Origin: Isoetes taiwanensis
Lineage: Eukaryota; Streptophyta; Lycopodiopsida; Isoetales; Isoetaceae
Reading direction: 5' to 3'
Length of the DNA: 64,000 nucleotides
Assembly: GCA_021234155.1 (NCBI GenBank)
Contig: JAJEKV010000091.1
Coordinates: forward strand, 2,611,501-2,675,500
Shown here: in pieces, positions 1-12,498 of the stretch
How the letters are laid out: every line of letters begins with the position of its first letter
Numbering within the stretch: position 1 is the first letter of the stretch
Translations under genes and position numbers: made by a program
Notes under the pieces: generated by a model
The model's database searches: none
Told to the model about the DNA's origin: nothing
The model's input: the letters and a program-made list of their open reading frames with translations, nothing else

Positions 1-3000
1 AAACCTTAAGAGAACATGTATTCTATGTTTCAAAATCATATGCGTCCCCAGTCATAAATGACCATAATCGAAACAGGAGGCACCAGAGGCTCCAACATAC
101 AATTTGGGGTATACGATGGACAGATCCGACGACTGAGGTAGTCCAGGATGCAAAAGAAATATAATTGGTTAGGGTCATTTGGTGGCTAATAAGATTGTTC
201 ATAGCATAAAATTGTTTTAGCGCAATACAACTATAACTTAAATATGAAAGGCGTCTATTTGTTTGAGAGTATCAATATCCTCACTAGCAGCAAGCTTATC
301 CTGATGATAATTTAATTTATCATCAGGATAAGCTTTAATAATATGTCATTTGTTAGGTATACATTAAGGACTTTGCATTATCGGATGTAAAATCATCTAA
401 ACTAATCAACTCTGCACTTGCGCTACCTCTCATTCCTTATCTACCATGTCTGCTAACACAGGGCCTCTGCTCCACTTGTTTATTTCTTTCAGTGACCAAA
501 TTGAAGAATCTGAGAAGCTATGGAGGTGCACAATTTGTTCCAATTTCATATCCTTCTAGCTAGTTCAGATTTTTCTATAATGTGTTTACACTATGAAGCC
601 ATCAGAAAATAAATGAGCATTGATCAATGAGTGATTTGGCAGTGGATTAGCTGCATTAACATGCTCACCAACTCAAAATTCACATGTATTATTCCTTTTC
701 TCTGTCTAACGACCTTGCTAATGTTGGTACATGCATGATCTATGTTTAACATGTTTTCCTTTTTGCATCGTGTGCATATTGATTTGGATATTGAGATACA
801 AATCAGATTCACCTCTAGCATACATATGACAAAAACTTGAGTGGATCCAATTCAATAATTAAACTGGCCTTAGCAAAAGAATTGTGAAGCCCTGTTTCTT
901 AAATATCTCTCTACTAATTAAATGCTTGAACTCCTCCTATAGGTACCATACATTACAAATCAACATTAATGTTATCTATACGTTGGAATACACAACTAAT
1001 TTAACTACCCTTACCGCCTTGTTTGTCTCTAGATTTTCTAGTCATAAACTTCGTGATGTGCAATAGTTACAGAAGGTTGGAACTTTCTTGGCTGGGGGAC
1101 CACCTAGGAAATCTAATCTTATCTTGATGTGTCTCCTTATCTTGATGAGTAAGTATCTTTTCTAATTTAAAAGGCACCTTCTCTTTGTATACACGTTTTA
1201 TGTTCAATAAAATAAGCAATAGTTCATGAAATAAAAAATTTGAGTCAGGCCAGCATTTAAGCCACCTCAAACTCAAATGTTCTTCACCAACAAAGTTCAC
1301 TCGAAATATATTCCATTGAGTGTTGCGTGATAATGGGCTCATTTTTTAACCCTCTTCCTTTGGATTTTTTACTAAAGGGCCTATAGATCTACTCATGCTC
1401 GCCAATCTGCTCTAGATTTTCTATAAAACTGTCAATACTTTGATGGAGCCAACCCTTTCCCACAAGCTCTTCCGTATCTGTTCTGAAAGCTTCCATCTCT
1501 ATGGGAAGCTTTGTTCAGCAGGCTCTTCGGCAAAGCAACATATACTCCGAAATAAAGAAGAAAGGCATGTACTCTGTATTTGGAAAAGTTAATTTCTTCA
1601 CCTATAAATTTCGTAAAAGGAAAGAAGAATAAAGAAGAAAGGCATGTACTTTTTATTTGGAAGAGGTAATTTTCTTCACCCATAAATTTCGTAATAGAAA
1701 AGAAAGGGGTCCTACCATTGATAGAACATAATCGTTTGTATTGTCAGCATATAATTATTTGTTAGGTTCAGGAAATTTCGGATCCAGTAGGTTACGGTGG
1801 GAACTTATGAAAGCAGGGATTTTTGGTGGAAACTGCCATGCGAAAACCCCTTGCTCCTGGAGCTACCATCAGGCACCGATCTCGGCAGTTAATGACAGGT
1901 TCCCTCAGAAACTCCTACTCCATAAGGTTTCCCCGCCAAAACATCAAATTCTATTCTATTCTATCTGCTACAAATTTTTCTACAACTTCTCAACCTTAGG
2001 AGATGTGGACGTTAAAAAAACTATTCTATTCTATTCTATTGCTTCAGGAATTGCCCTCACACTAGAACACATGGCAATAAATGTGGTCCTCTTGCCTCAA
2101 GCATGATAACCTTAGTTCGGGAAACTTCTTAACCTAAACCATCAAATTTCTTGTAGTCTTGAACCTATCCAGCAAGCTATAAAGCCATTCTTCAATTTTG
2201 TTGGAGAAAACAAGAACTTATATTTTTAGTTTGAAACTTTCTAGCTAATATTTTGCCTATGTGTTAATTCAAAAAAGTCATCAATTATATGCTATTAAAC
2301 CTCGTATTTCTCGAACCAAGATGATAACATGCAAGAGAAACAAAAAGCTTGACCCTTCATTTTGATTTTCCAAGCATGCAACAAGCAAATCATAAATACC
2401 AATGGATGGAGCTCGTTTAGAATGTACATATTTTTTCTACACACATTACATGAAACTTTAACCTGTGGTGCTTCAACTGGGATCTTTATTTTTGGATTTG
2501 GGTAGTGGAAAAGTGAGTCTTTATTCTTATGGGATCTTTATTTCCAATACTTGGGTACCATGTGAGACATAGATCCTAATCAACCATGGCAGTTATACAA
2601 TCTTATGACATCCATGCAATGTGGGCCAAATTCTAGGCATGGTTCAAAAGTAGGAAAGTTTCTTCCCTAACAATCCATCCACTTCTGTTAATTTCCGGTC
2701 ATCCTAAAAAGCTTTTTTCAATTTGCAACAAGAAAATAAAAACTTTCTGGCAGAATATACTAGAAAATGCACTAACATATATTTTTGTGGGTAGCCTCAA
2801 ATATCAAATGACATTTTTACTGGTTTTGCTATTTTCGAGCCCTGATTCTGGGGAGCTCTAGCACTTACCTGTTAAAATCAAGAATTCCGATAAGGGATTT
2901 TTTTTTTTTTTTGGGTCAAAATTTGTGGGGTTCTTTGTATTTTTTAGGCTAAAATCTAGCATTAGGGGATTTTTAGATGAGAAAGGTCCGCAACCATATG

Positions 3001-4640
3001 CGAACTAGAAGAAACACAGACCCAATCAAAATTGGGGGCTTGACAAGATCAGTTATAGGAAGTTTACGTGGCAAACTACCATTGGTGCATACGTGGCCTT
3101 ACCCTTTTTATTGATGTATCTCGTGGTTTTCTTTCTTGAGCATATCTGGCTAAATCCTTCATGAATCTGATATATTTTTGATAAATTGTAGTTGCATATG
3201 GCATCAAATTTGAAAGAAAGAAAAGCTTCTATTTGCATTCAAGATACAGGGAAGCGGTGGCGCAGGTAGGGCGGCAGGTTTAGGCGGCTTCTTGCCGCCT
3301 CTCCAAGTCGGTACTGCTGCGGTGGAATGCGATTTTTCTTGTTTCTCTGGAGCCAGGCAGGAGATCCTTATGACGCTTCGGCACAGCTGGTTGAAGATGA
3401 TGCGTTTCTCTAAGGTCTGATTATGCTGCAAAGAATCAGTTTCTTGCAGATTTCAAGAGGTCTTTCTTGGATCTGGGTCGACCGGGAGACAGGTTTTCCT
3501 TGTAGGGCATAATCTTCTTTGAGTTCTTCGTGTATATTTTGGAGCAGGTCTGCCATCATAGGTTCTTCCTTTAGCTTTCACACTCTTTTACTGGCAAAGA
3601 GTTTCAGATTGTATTTGCAGACTGAAGGACATGGTATCTTATCCCTCTAGAAATGCAGTAGATTCTTTGTCAGGGAGGTTACATGAACTGCAATCTTGAG
3701 AAAGAAAGAAATTCCTCAAGAATGTGATCCTGTTGGAGAATATTTTTATTTAAGTCTATCTAGGGATGCTCCCAGGGATTGGGCTTTGTGGCTAAAGGTT
3801 CCACGACAGTTTTGCAATCTTGAGAATTCTCTGGGCGCCTCAAGTTTGTTATATTCAGGTTAGTTCTTTGTGATTGGATTTACAGGAAGGGATTGTGATG
3901 ATAATGCCGAGCTAGGGACATCCAAATGCGGAGATATATTATGCACCGGACTTTAGAGAGGAGTTTGGCGGCTGGGCTTGTTCTAAGCCTAGCCAACTTG
4001 AGGATGACCGTATTTTCCCAACAATGCAGCATTGCATCAAGATCCCTCTTAGTGTCGGACGCGGATCGTAGAGGGCAGTGAGCAGTGGCAGCTCTTTGGA
4101 TCAGTGTGGCAGGCTTTTCTACAAAAACATGTCTCTTTATCTGGTATATTTTCTGTTATTTGTGAAAGTTTTTGTGCTTAATTTTACCAAGCCATAACAG
4201 GGCTATCTGATTTGCTAAAATATTTCCAATCTAACTCTTAAGGAGTTCTGAATAAGCATAGCTTATGGGAAGCGAAGATGTTGAGGTATGCTCCTGTAGT
4301 AACTTCCCATATTGTTGATGCATGTACTCTTTTATTCTGATAATATAAAAAATGGCACCTTCATGGTGTCACCTTGCCTCAAAAAAAAAAAAAAAAATAT
4401 TTGCATTCAAGACAGTGAGGGAAATCCTACAACAATTTATGTTGGCTGCTTAGTTACAAGAGGCCCTCACTCAAGGGTGGTGATAGCATCAAGAAGACTA
4501 GAATTAATTATCTAAATGCTCATTAAAGAGAGAGAATCTTAGAAATTCGAATTTGGAAACAACTTCCAGGTTTTAGGTCAACATATATACAGCCCATCTG
4601 ATATTAAATGGGAAGAAATTAAGAAGGGAAAACCTCCATG
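1..4640. other. Non-coding stretch with no recognised gene
   Basis: I see no conserved protein fragment here on either strand. The only open frames are short and have no recognisable motifs. Visible structure is limited to the perfect hairpin at 292-335, a short run of ttctattctatt words near 1954-2040, a poly-T tract near 2898 and a poly-A tract near 4381. The stretch looks like ordinary AT-rich intergenic DNA of a large plant genome. Confidence 0.5.
292..335. repeat. Perfect inverted repeat: 19-bp stem, 6-nt loop
   Basis: The left arm (292-310, beginning AAGCTTATCC) is exactly reverse-complementary to the right arm (317-335, ending GGATAAGCTT), with TTTAAT as the loop. A 19-bp stem without mismatches in otherwise unstructured DNA suggests a recently formed palindrome, a very small foldback element, or a hairpin RNA precursor. 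I see no target-site duplication and no adjacent gene that would decide between these. Confidence 0.75.
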
Positions 4641-4734
4641 CTTGCAACCTAATTGTAATGCTAGTTGACTCTTGCATTTTGTGCACAATTTGCATATTTT
4701 ATTTATTGCTTACCATCTTTCTTATTTGGATTAT

Positions 4735-4852
4735 AGGGTTTTGCATGTCTGATCAAGAGGATATTATTTCTGTGCATGCCATTAGCAGCATATTTGAGGC
4801 CTTCCATTTTGATGTTGGATCAATTCTATTTGAAGAAGAGACAATGGAATAA
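4735..4852 (+). pseudogene. Exon-like fragment of an unknown gene family (copy 1)
   Basis: An acceptor-like ATTATAG is followed by an open frame that begins GFCMSDQEDII and contains SISS-type and GSILFE motifs. It matches, motif by motif, the exon at 12499 in this window: G-[FL]-C-[MI]-S-D-x-E, then A/S-ISS-[IV]-F-x-x-FH, then GS-[IL]-LFE. Both copies start directly after a splice-acceptor-like AG, so this is a paralogous exon and not a chance ORF. This copy ends at a TAA soon after LFEEETME and lies about 180 bp upstream of the CDPK pseudogene. I do not recognise the gene. Confidence 0.4.
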
Positions 4853-5028
4853 AAAAGGGTTGATACAATTAGTGATTACGATTTGGTAGGCTTGGTTGAT
4901 ATGAAAACTTTTTGTGTTGATTTCATGTTCTGGTCTATTGTTACAGCAAGTCTGGCTAGACCTAGTCCACAATTCTTAACTGGAAGCCTTTGGAAGATGT
5001 GAAGTCAATCTACATTCTAGGATGTGAG

Positions 5029-5893
5029 CTAGGCCATTCATCTCTATACTGATAAAGTTACAGATAAATCTTATGCTTGTAAATCCATAAGTAAAACGAA
5101 AATCATCACCAAAAGTCAGGTTGGAGATGTTAAACGAGAAGTCCAAATTATGCATCACTTGTCTGGACATGATAATATTATAGAGCTTAGGGGGTCGTTC
5201 GAGGATAAGCATTATGTGCATATTATTATGGAGCTCTCGAGCTTTTTGACCGCATCATTGCTAATGGATATTATAGTGAGAGCGGCTGCTACTCTCTATA
5301 GAACAATTGTTAAAGTTGTGCAGGTTTGCTATTCGCTTGGAGTCATGCATCAAGACTTGAAACCAAAATTTTTTTTGCTGGCCAACAAGAGCAAATATGC
5401 CCCTCTCAAGGCTATTGATTTTGGTCTCTCTGTGTTTTTTAGGCATGGTAATGTTTTGCCTTGTTATTATGTCTAACAACATGTCTATGATGGATGATCA
5501 ACACTTTTGCTGCCGAAATTAAACTTTTGGTTTATGTTGTAGAGGCCTTTAAAAACCAAGTTGGCAGGCATATCAGATAATTATGTTGAGTATTAAGCTA
5601 AGTGGATAAAACCTTGTGAAAATTCAATAGCCCTTTCTACCTTTTTGAAATTTGATGAATTGGTCATTAACCTATCATAAATGCAAAATACATCCATGTT
5701 TTGTCAATCAGGCATATAAAAATTACTACTCCAAATCAAAACATGTAAAGATTATGTCATGGAAGGCTATGGTGTTTCACCATTTCCAAGTTTTCTACGA
5801 AGGTCCAATTGCCATAAATGTATATTTGGTTTGCAGGTGAGATTTTCACAGATCTTGTTGGAAATGTAGGTGAGGTTTCTACAGTTCTTCAAT
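5029..5893 (+). pseudogene. Calcium-dependent protein kinase (CDPK) pseudogene, kinase-domain part
   Basis: The frame through 5041-5476 reads as the N-lobe and catalytic loop of a plant CDPK. It shows YACKSISK (the ATP-binding Lys of subdomain II), VKREVQIMHHLSGH (subdomain III with its Glu), VHIIMEL (hinge), AAATLYRTIVKVVQ, then the catalytic loop and a DFGLSVFF segment. A second piece at about 5836-5863 (GEIFTDLVGN) matches the activation segment and follows an acceptor-like CAG, so an intron is retained and this is not a processed copy. Damage is clear. There is a stop upstream of the N-lobe, the catalytic HRD is HQD (near 5347), the usual LKPENFLL has become LKPKFFLL, and the P+1 region degenerates after 5864. 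The C-lobe and the EF-hand regulatory domain are absent. CDPKs phosphorylate targets in response to Ca2+, but this copy cannot be functional. Confidence 0.8.
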
Positions 5894-7095
5894 ATTGCTT
5901 TTGTAGCCCTATTATCCTTCAGCGGTTTGAAACATATGCCACATATCCAAAGGTTTTTAAATGCAAGACATCTGGTTTCTGACCAAATAAAGCTTCATGT
6001 GGTGTTTTTGAACCCAACAATTTGACAGATATAGGTTCAGAGTCTGGACTGCCGTATATTAGCCCAAAATTCATATAGATGTATTAGCATGGACTGTTCT
6101 AAATCTTTTTCTTCTTTCTGCTACCCCATTCTGAGCATGACAGTTTGAAACTGCTAGCTGCCTTTGAATGCCATTTTCTGCCAATAATTTGAGAAGGCAT
6201 TGTATAAATACTTACCTCCATGATCAGTCCACAAGGCTTTGACAATAGCTTAACTGCTTCTCGACTTCTAGTCCCCACTTATAAAATTATAAAAAGTTTC
6301 AGACTTGAACTTCAAAGGCAAAATCCAAATGTATCTAATGCTTCATCTCAGACACGCAGACTTTTCAATTGCGGTAATCCTTCACTTGAACTCACATTCT
6401 ATATCGAATTTAGAGAAGCAACAACATGGATATTAAGTTAATAATACAACATTAATACAAATGTTAATAATACGATTGTCAATATTCTGCATGCACTCTG
6501 AGCTTTAACATTTTGTGGGAAGTAACCAAAATCTGTATCATATACATAACCCACCAACTCATACCTTGTATATATTAAATCAGTATATCTATTTCACTAT
6601 GTACATAACAGCTCTTAACCTAGGTAACTTTGTAGCCAGATATAATATTGGATCAATCCCAACTGACTGCCCATATAAAACATCATCCTCTTGCTTTGCC
6701 CCATAATCATGTTCAAGATATTCATAGGTTGCTTCTATATTAGCATAAGTGTTTGCTTCGGTTGGCTATATTGAAGACAAATGGCACAAAATTTTGCACA
6801 TGGTTATGTATTGCAGACCAAGCATTTGTTTCAAATTTCTGAATGCGGTCTCTAATATCATTATTGCTAAAGAAGCAAAAGGAAATAAGCACAAACCTCC
6901 ATTGAGCAAAAACTTATCGAAGCAAACATATCCTACAAAAAACATGCAGAATGTAAATTGCCAACATTAGAAGGCATGCTAATGTACAAAATGTACATAC
7001 CATAGTCAGGTTGGCAGATTTATCTTCAATATATTTCTTGCCATACCGATTTCTATTTCTTGCCATACCGCTTTCAATGACACAATTATTGATAC
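5894..7095. other. Non-coding, no recognised feature
   Basis: Only short open frames without recognisable motifs occur here. It may include decayed remainder of the CDPK copy and unrelated AT-rich DNA. Confidence 0.4.
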
Positions 7096-7105
7096 TGTAA
7101 GTAGA

Positions 7106-7483
7106 GTGCCGGAGTCCGTCAAAGGCGGTCGACCAGGGTCGAAAAGCAAGCCTCCACCACCTCGAGCCGATTCTCCGAAGAAGATCCGCCATGGGCCAAA
7201 TTCCCAGCATAGAAGAACTTCTTGGCATAATTGGCATTGCCAACAGTGCACCAATCTGATGACTCAAAAGCCTCTTTTCGAGTGCCTACATCAAGGGTCT
7301 ATTCAGGAGTTTAAGATGGACTACGACTACTGAGCCACATCAACGATAGCGCTCGCCAGGAAGCGGCCGAAGCAGATTGAACTCAACTTTTCGAGGAGGC
7401 CAAGATCTGTGCCATTCATGCCAAGAGGATGACCATTATGCTCAAGAACATGAACTTGGCACGGAGAATTAGAAAAGTTAAAA
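7106..7483 (+). pseudogene. Histone H3-like fragment (second copy), C-terminal half
   Basis: The frame from 7106 reads a proline-rich linker (PPPPRADSPKKIRHGPNS) and then a decayed alphaN/alpha1 region (QQCTNL, then QKPLFE). After a TGA at 7331 and a frame change, the frame around 7395-7480 reads TQLFEEAKICAIHAKRM, then TIM and LARRIRKV. These match canonical H3 at helix alpha2 and the C terminus (LFED[14 protein letters not shown] and LARRIRG). The linker and fold match the larger copy at 41016-42175 (KKVHHGPNSRH and QQCTNLLIRKAPFE). Only the C-terminal half survives, with at least two frame changes and two stops, one of them in the LQEAAE region. It supports the view that the H3-like gene is repeated in this genome. 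Confidence 0.75.
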
Positions 7484-7789
7484 TTCAGGAATCTTTGAAT
7501 AAGATTTTGAGCTTGTATATATATATGTTCCTAGAATTAATGGTGGGGAGTCCAAGCCAACTGGGTACGGCCGCTGAAAACGCCAAGGCGTCACAAACGC
7601 AAACCACTTTGGTGCGGTCTGACCCGAGTCCCTTGATTTTTGGCTTAAGTTTCTATAACACTTTAAATTTGTTACAAATATCAAAAATCAGTAAAAAATA
7701 GCCACTTGGGTTTGACCGCGCCAATGGCCTTCGCATCGATGAGTAGATGATTGACGCCAAGCATCACTATGTCTCTTCTTTATATTTTC
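7484..7789. repeat. Spacer with a diverged inverted copy of the GACTCGGGTCA repeat
   Basis: Around 7565-7640 the reverse strand carries ACTCGGGTCA followed by a TGCGTT and GACGC core. This resembles the 68-bp direct repeats at 40517 and 40719. Both families sit just 3' of an H3-like gene copy. No gene is seen. Confidence 0.35.
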
Positions 7790-10029
7790 CCTTAATATAT
7801 GCCAAAGAAGTCTCTTTAGCTGTTGATTCCTATCTAGCTAATTTAGCAACAAATTTACGATAAAACCACTCTGATATTTGTTGCAAAGTGCGAGACATGG
7901 TTTGCCCATCTCCATGTGAAGTGCATCTAAAATAAGCATTTTTACCTTGTTTATGGCTCTTCTCCATTCCATGTGTGGTCCAAATGCCTAAATTGCCATA
8001 TTCTTTACCAAACCAAGGTGCATGTGCATAAAGTAGATGAATATAATGTGTTACTTCTTTGTCGCCCCAAGCAGCTATAAATGCTTTTGTGAATGCCCTG
8101 ACAGATGTCCATAAGTCCTCCTTGTCTTGATCTATAAACCTTTTCTTAATTACAAGCTTGAAGAGATGCAGCCTTCATCTTATTTTCATATGACTTTCCA
8201 TTGGCAGTACGATCATCCTCTGCAGCTAGAAACTCTCTATACCATTTCCATTAACCTTTGCCTTATCATCTACACTAAGAAGAAACTTTCTTGCCTTAAC
8301 TCCTCCCGTGGATGGCTTTGAAGGGACACTTTTATTCTTAGGTTCTTCTACAATCTTGGAATTCCTACCGTGGAGACCCATATCTGATAATACTTTCTCA
8401 ATTGCTGCAAAACTGTTACCCTTATCACCCTTCAGAGTTTTATTTAAATAAACCATCTTGTCCACTATCCTTAAGAACACATGGAACGTACATATGTGAA
8501 TTTTTGTTAACTCAATTGGCAGAATAGAATCCGAGGAATTGTCCAAAAATTGCTGAATTCTGATCATAACACAATGTACTCTTGTAAGTTTGCCCACTAC
8601 CTTTGGCTACATCATTTTCATTTTTGGAAGCTTTCTCTTGTGGTGTGAAGTTAGAAAATGGGCATGCTTCAATTGTCAATTCAGCATCATGCTTCATGTT
8701 ATACATGCATTTTGTTGTCTTTAAATCAACTGCCAGATGCCATTCGATGTCATACTCACCATATCCTAGCACTTCGAGCTTCACGCCAATAGCATGTGAA
8801 GCTATTAGTGCAGGAATGGGTGTTGGATCGAAAACCCATTTTAAAATCCTGTGACACTCCTTGCTAACTTGAAATATACCAATCCACCAAATGTGTTCTT
8901 CTGACTGTGCAGAGAAAGTCTCTTTTCCAACACAAGCATCACTACCTAGATCCCTGTTCATCAAAGTAATGTAGACCTGCTCATATTTTTCTCCTTTGAT
9001 CATTTCCATCTCATCGAGCTTTATGACGACAACAAGCTTGCTACTCTCTTGAAGTCTTATATCATAGTATCTCACCATAAGTCTGAGGACATTCTCAACA
9101 TCAAGCCAACAATTGTTCCTCTTGTTTAGAATAAACTTCTCGGTAGTTTCTGAGGAATTTTTGCTTCTCTTCTTGCATTCGTCCAAAGAATTCAGGTCAA
9201 TGCATGCATCAATCTGAATCATATCAGCCAACGTTTCCTTAACCATTATATTTCTTTCCAATCTACATGCGCATATTCCTGGGAGATTGATTAGCCTCAA
9301 GATATCTTCTTTCGTAGAAATCTTCTTTAAAAGTTTAGCTAAATGTCCTTTATCCCTCTTGGTTTTTGCGCAAAATGTCTTGCTTTTTTTACAAAGTGAA
9401 GGATTGACGAAGGTCTTAATGGCCGCAACCCTTTTCTTGGTTGCTCCACCACCTGGAACTAATAGATGAATTGATTTACATGGTCTATGTTCTTCCCTTT
9501 GTCCAAGTGGTGTTTCCTTCAATCGTTTCAATCTTTGTTCTAACTTCCCATTCTCCTCAAGTAGGCGCTTAACTTTCTGATTTTCTACTAGCAACTTCTG
9601 CTCTAATTTTGCTTGTGTGCCAGCATTATGATACACTTGCTTTTGTAAGATGCTACATGAATGCGATAAACATGCATTCTGCTTAAGTAAACCATTGAAG
9701 ATGATAATTACTTGCTTGAAGCAAAACTTAATTGCTTGCAATTGTTGGTTCCTGCTTGCAGCTAGCTCATTTGAAGATCCATGAGCTAAGTTTTCGCAAT
9801 ATCCTAGGCCTACATTTCCCATGCCAATAAACTTGATCAGATCAGTGGTGCACTCAAATTTAAGCTGAATTTGATGGAGTGGATCTCTTGGATATAAATG
9901 TCCCTTGGCCCAAAGGTCAATATTACGTGCACATTGTGCCCTTAAAGCATCTTCATCTATTACATGCCTTGTCTTAGTGACAGATTGGATAGGCCTAAAT
10001 TCATCTGGTCCACACGGAACTGATAGTTT
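7790..10029 (-). pseudogene. Coiled-coil, transposase-like protein of unassigned family (copy A)
   Basis: Reading down from 10029, homology to copy B (22452-24975) begins before the first Met of the long ORF (9822), at DEDAL...NIDLWAKGHLYPRDP. The order is: N-terminal conserved block; coiled coil with heptad Leu (LEQKLLVENQKVKRLLEEN, about 9500-9600); basic region; KLDEMEMIKGEKYE (about 9010); DLKTTKCMYNMKH (about 8715); HICTFHVFLRIVDKMVY (about 8480); FTKAFIAAWGDKE-VTHYIHLLYAH (about 8040-8090); and YGNLGIWTTHGMEKSHKQ (about 7950-7990). A frame change between 8597 and 8512 and a stop near 7850 break it. The spaced invariant Asp (KLDE), Asp (DLK) and Glu (GME) could be an RNase H-like DDE triad; that is inference. 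Its C-terminal part reminds me, from memory only, of uncharacterised repeat-borne proteins in other eukaryotes. I do not assign a superfamily. Confidence 0.6.
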
Positions 10030-12498
10030 TTTTTGGGATTTACATGTTCTGTATTATAAGAAAATCAGAGTTAACAAACGGCAACCATCTTCAATTGCAT
10101 AGCCTGCAAATTTCTATCGTACTGTGGAATTACTTTTTGGACCATTATTCCGTTCGTGAAAATTGTTTCATGCTTATTTCATTCAACAACTGCCTAGCTA
10201 AATAATTTATCAAATACGAACTAAAAGATACTCATATTATTGTAAACCAGTACAATTACATACCTTTTCCAATCCCAAATTGATATGTAGCTTCATGCTT
10301 GCAAAAGAAGATTACTTCACAAGAAATATCATTCTTAATCTGGTTCAGAACATTGAGATTGTTTGCTCATTGGAACCATACATCGTTATCGAACCATACA
10401 TCTTTATCTCAAAAATTGCTTCAAAGGATGCTAGAATGTGAATTTGCTAAGAAACCCAGGATCATACATTCAGTCTTATTTTTTTGTAATAAGAAGTTGT
10501 ATGAATGTGGAAGAGAACAAAGGCAGGCACTCAACCACGAATTCAAACAACCTCCTTCCATTATCATAGACCATTCTGAATTTGAGGGAATACTTAGCCA
10601 AGCAAAATTTGAACTTGGAAAATCGAGTCTGCAGAGACTGCGCGAAATAGAAGCTATCATCTCGAAACCCTAAACTAATCCTGTCGTCAAATTCTTTTTG
10701 TATTATTAACACTAGACAGCAAAATTGATATGGTGCTCGGGGGGCCTTGCATGGAACAATATTTATTAATACGATCAAGTAAGAAAGCCATCTAGTATGT
10801 CTAAGTCTTGAGAGAGAGCCTAAAAATAAACCTTGACCTTTATTTAGAAGCAAAAAGGCAAAAAAAGGTGTTGTTACTTATAAATAGAAGGTCAAGTTTG
10901 AGACGTGATATCTCCGTGACCACAACTAAGAAATCGGCGATCCTTACCTTGTTGGAAAGCCCTTGAAGTTTAGCTTCCAGATTGGGCTTGGTTATCTATA
11001 GATTCCTTACGGTTTGAAAGTTATACCCAGAAAGGTGCATAGGGGTCTAAGCTGACTGCACAACTAGATCTGCTTCTTCCTATGTTGATGATGAGCCTAG
11101 CCTTGATCTACAGTATTTTCCCTAGTTTCTTTCTTGATCATATCATTAGAAAGAGTTCATGTAACACCAGTGGTTGGTGGCTAGAGAGAGCTTGTTTTTG
11201 TACAGTAGCTTGACTTGGTGACATCTCTTCTAGTTGGTCTGGTTGGGTGGTAAATCGAGTACCCTGTGGTGTTTTACTTTCTAATAAGTTGATGAATTTG
11301 CAGGAAGAACAGATCATTCCTAACAAAAATACTATTCCTATTTGTTACCTTTTTGTTAGTTAATAACATGGCATACAAGACAAATTATAAGATGCAAAAG
11401 ACAAAATTGGTTTGCCCACTACCTCTCTAATTACTAACAACTATGCCTTACTAACAACTATGCCTTACATGGAACAATAAGGAATCCTAGTCATCAATTC
11501 TTATACAAACTTTCTATGATCTCAAAATATCCCTATGGGTTTTCATAGATCCTTTTGGCTGGTTGGAAATAATGTCACTCTAGTTTTGGTGATACCTTTG
11601 TTGGGTATTCATTTTGGCGAAATCACCAAAATCACATAGTAAATGTGCAGTCATGTAATTGCGCATGCCCCTTAGCCGATTTTCTGCTCAGATTTTTGAG
11701 CATAGATATCTCATCCAATCCAGCTCCAAATTATTTCATTAGAGAATATATGAGGTCAATTAAGGGCCAAAACTCGATGCCACGTCAAAAAGCTCGCGGC
11801 CAATGGGGAACGGAGCTTGTACAGGGTTTTTTGACCGAGCCTCTAAACGCCATTCTAGGTGTCAGTTGCACAGTTCGGTAATATCTGTGCCTCTTGGTTT
11901 GGGTGTCAGATTACACAGAAGCAATTATGACCGTTGCTCCCGCCCTAAATTCTCGCGCAGATGTTTTCTTCAATAGAATTTGCACGAAGATCGATCTGCC
12001 CTCGCCGAGGAAACTTTGATTTGCTCGAGAATAGCTTCGACCTGCGCGAAAGGGAACTTCGACCGAAAAATAGCTTTGATTAACGTAAAATTGGCCGAGC
12101 CTTTCCTAGTATTTCTATTTCGCCCTACATTTTGATTCGAATTTTGTAACTCTAAATGGTTATAAGCTCTATCACAATCGGACATGAATTTAAAAGCTTT
12201 GTAGTATCAACCGGGAGCTTTGTTGCACTCCAACCCGGAATGAGAGGTGAATGGCGAGTCAAAAGATGTAGGAGAAATGATGTTTCTGCATATTGGAAGG
12301 CTTTAATGGTCGGTTTTCGATCGGGCAAAGAGATATATGTACAAGTGAGGCATGTATACACTCCAACATATATGGCAAAAGAAAAAATAAGCAAGCGATG
12401 AACTTTCCCACAGTTAGAAGCAAATTGTGAGTATGTATTTCTATGCAATCCATATCTAAATTAGTTCAGTTACTTATCCAGGTCATTCCTATTCTCTC
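10030..12498. other. Mostly non-coding; one unassigned ORF
   Basis: A plus-strand frame at 10299-10673 (124 codons) is open but carries no motif I recognise, and it may be chance. A minus frame overlaps it. The rest, including 10900-11060 and 11900-12150, shows no conserved coding signal. Confidence 0.3.
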
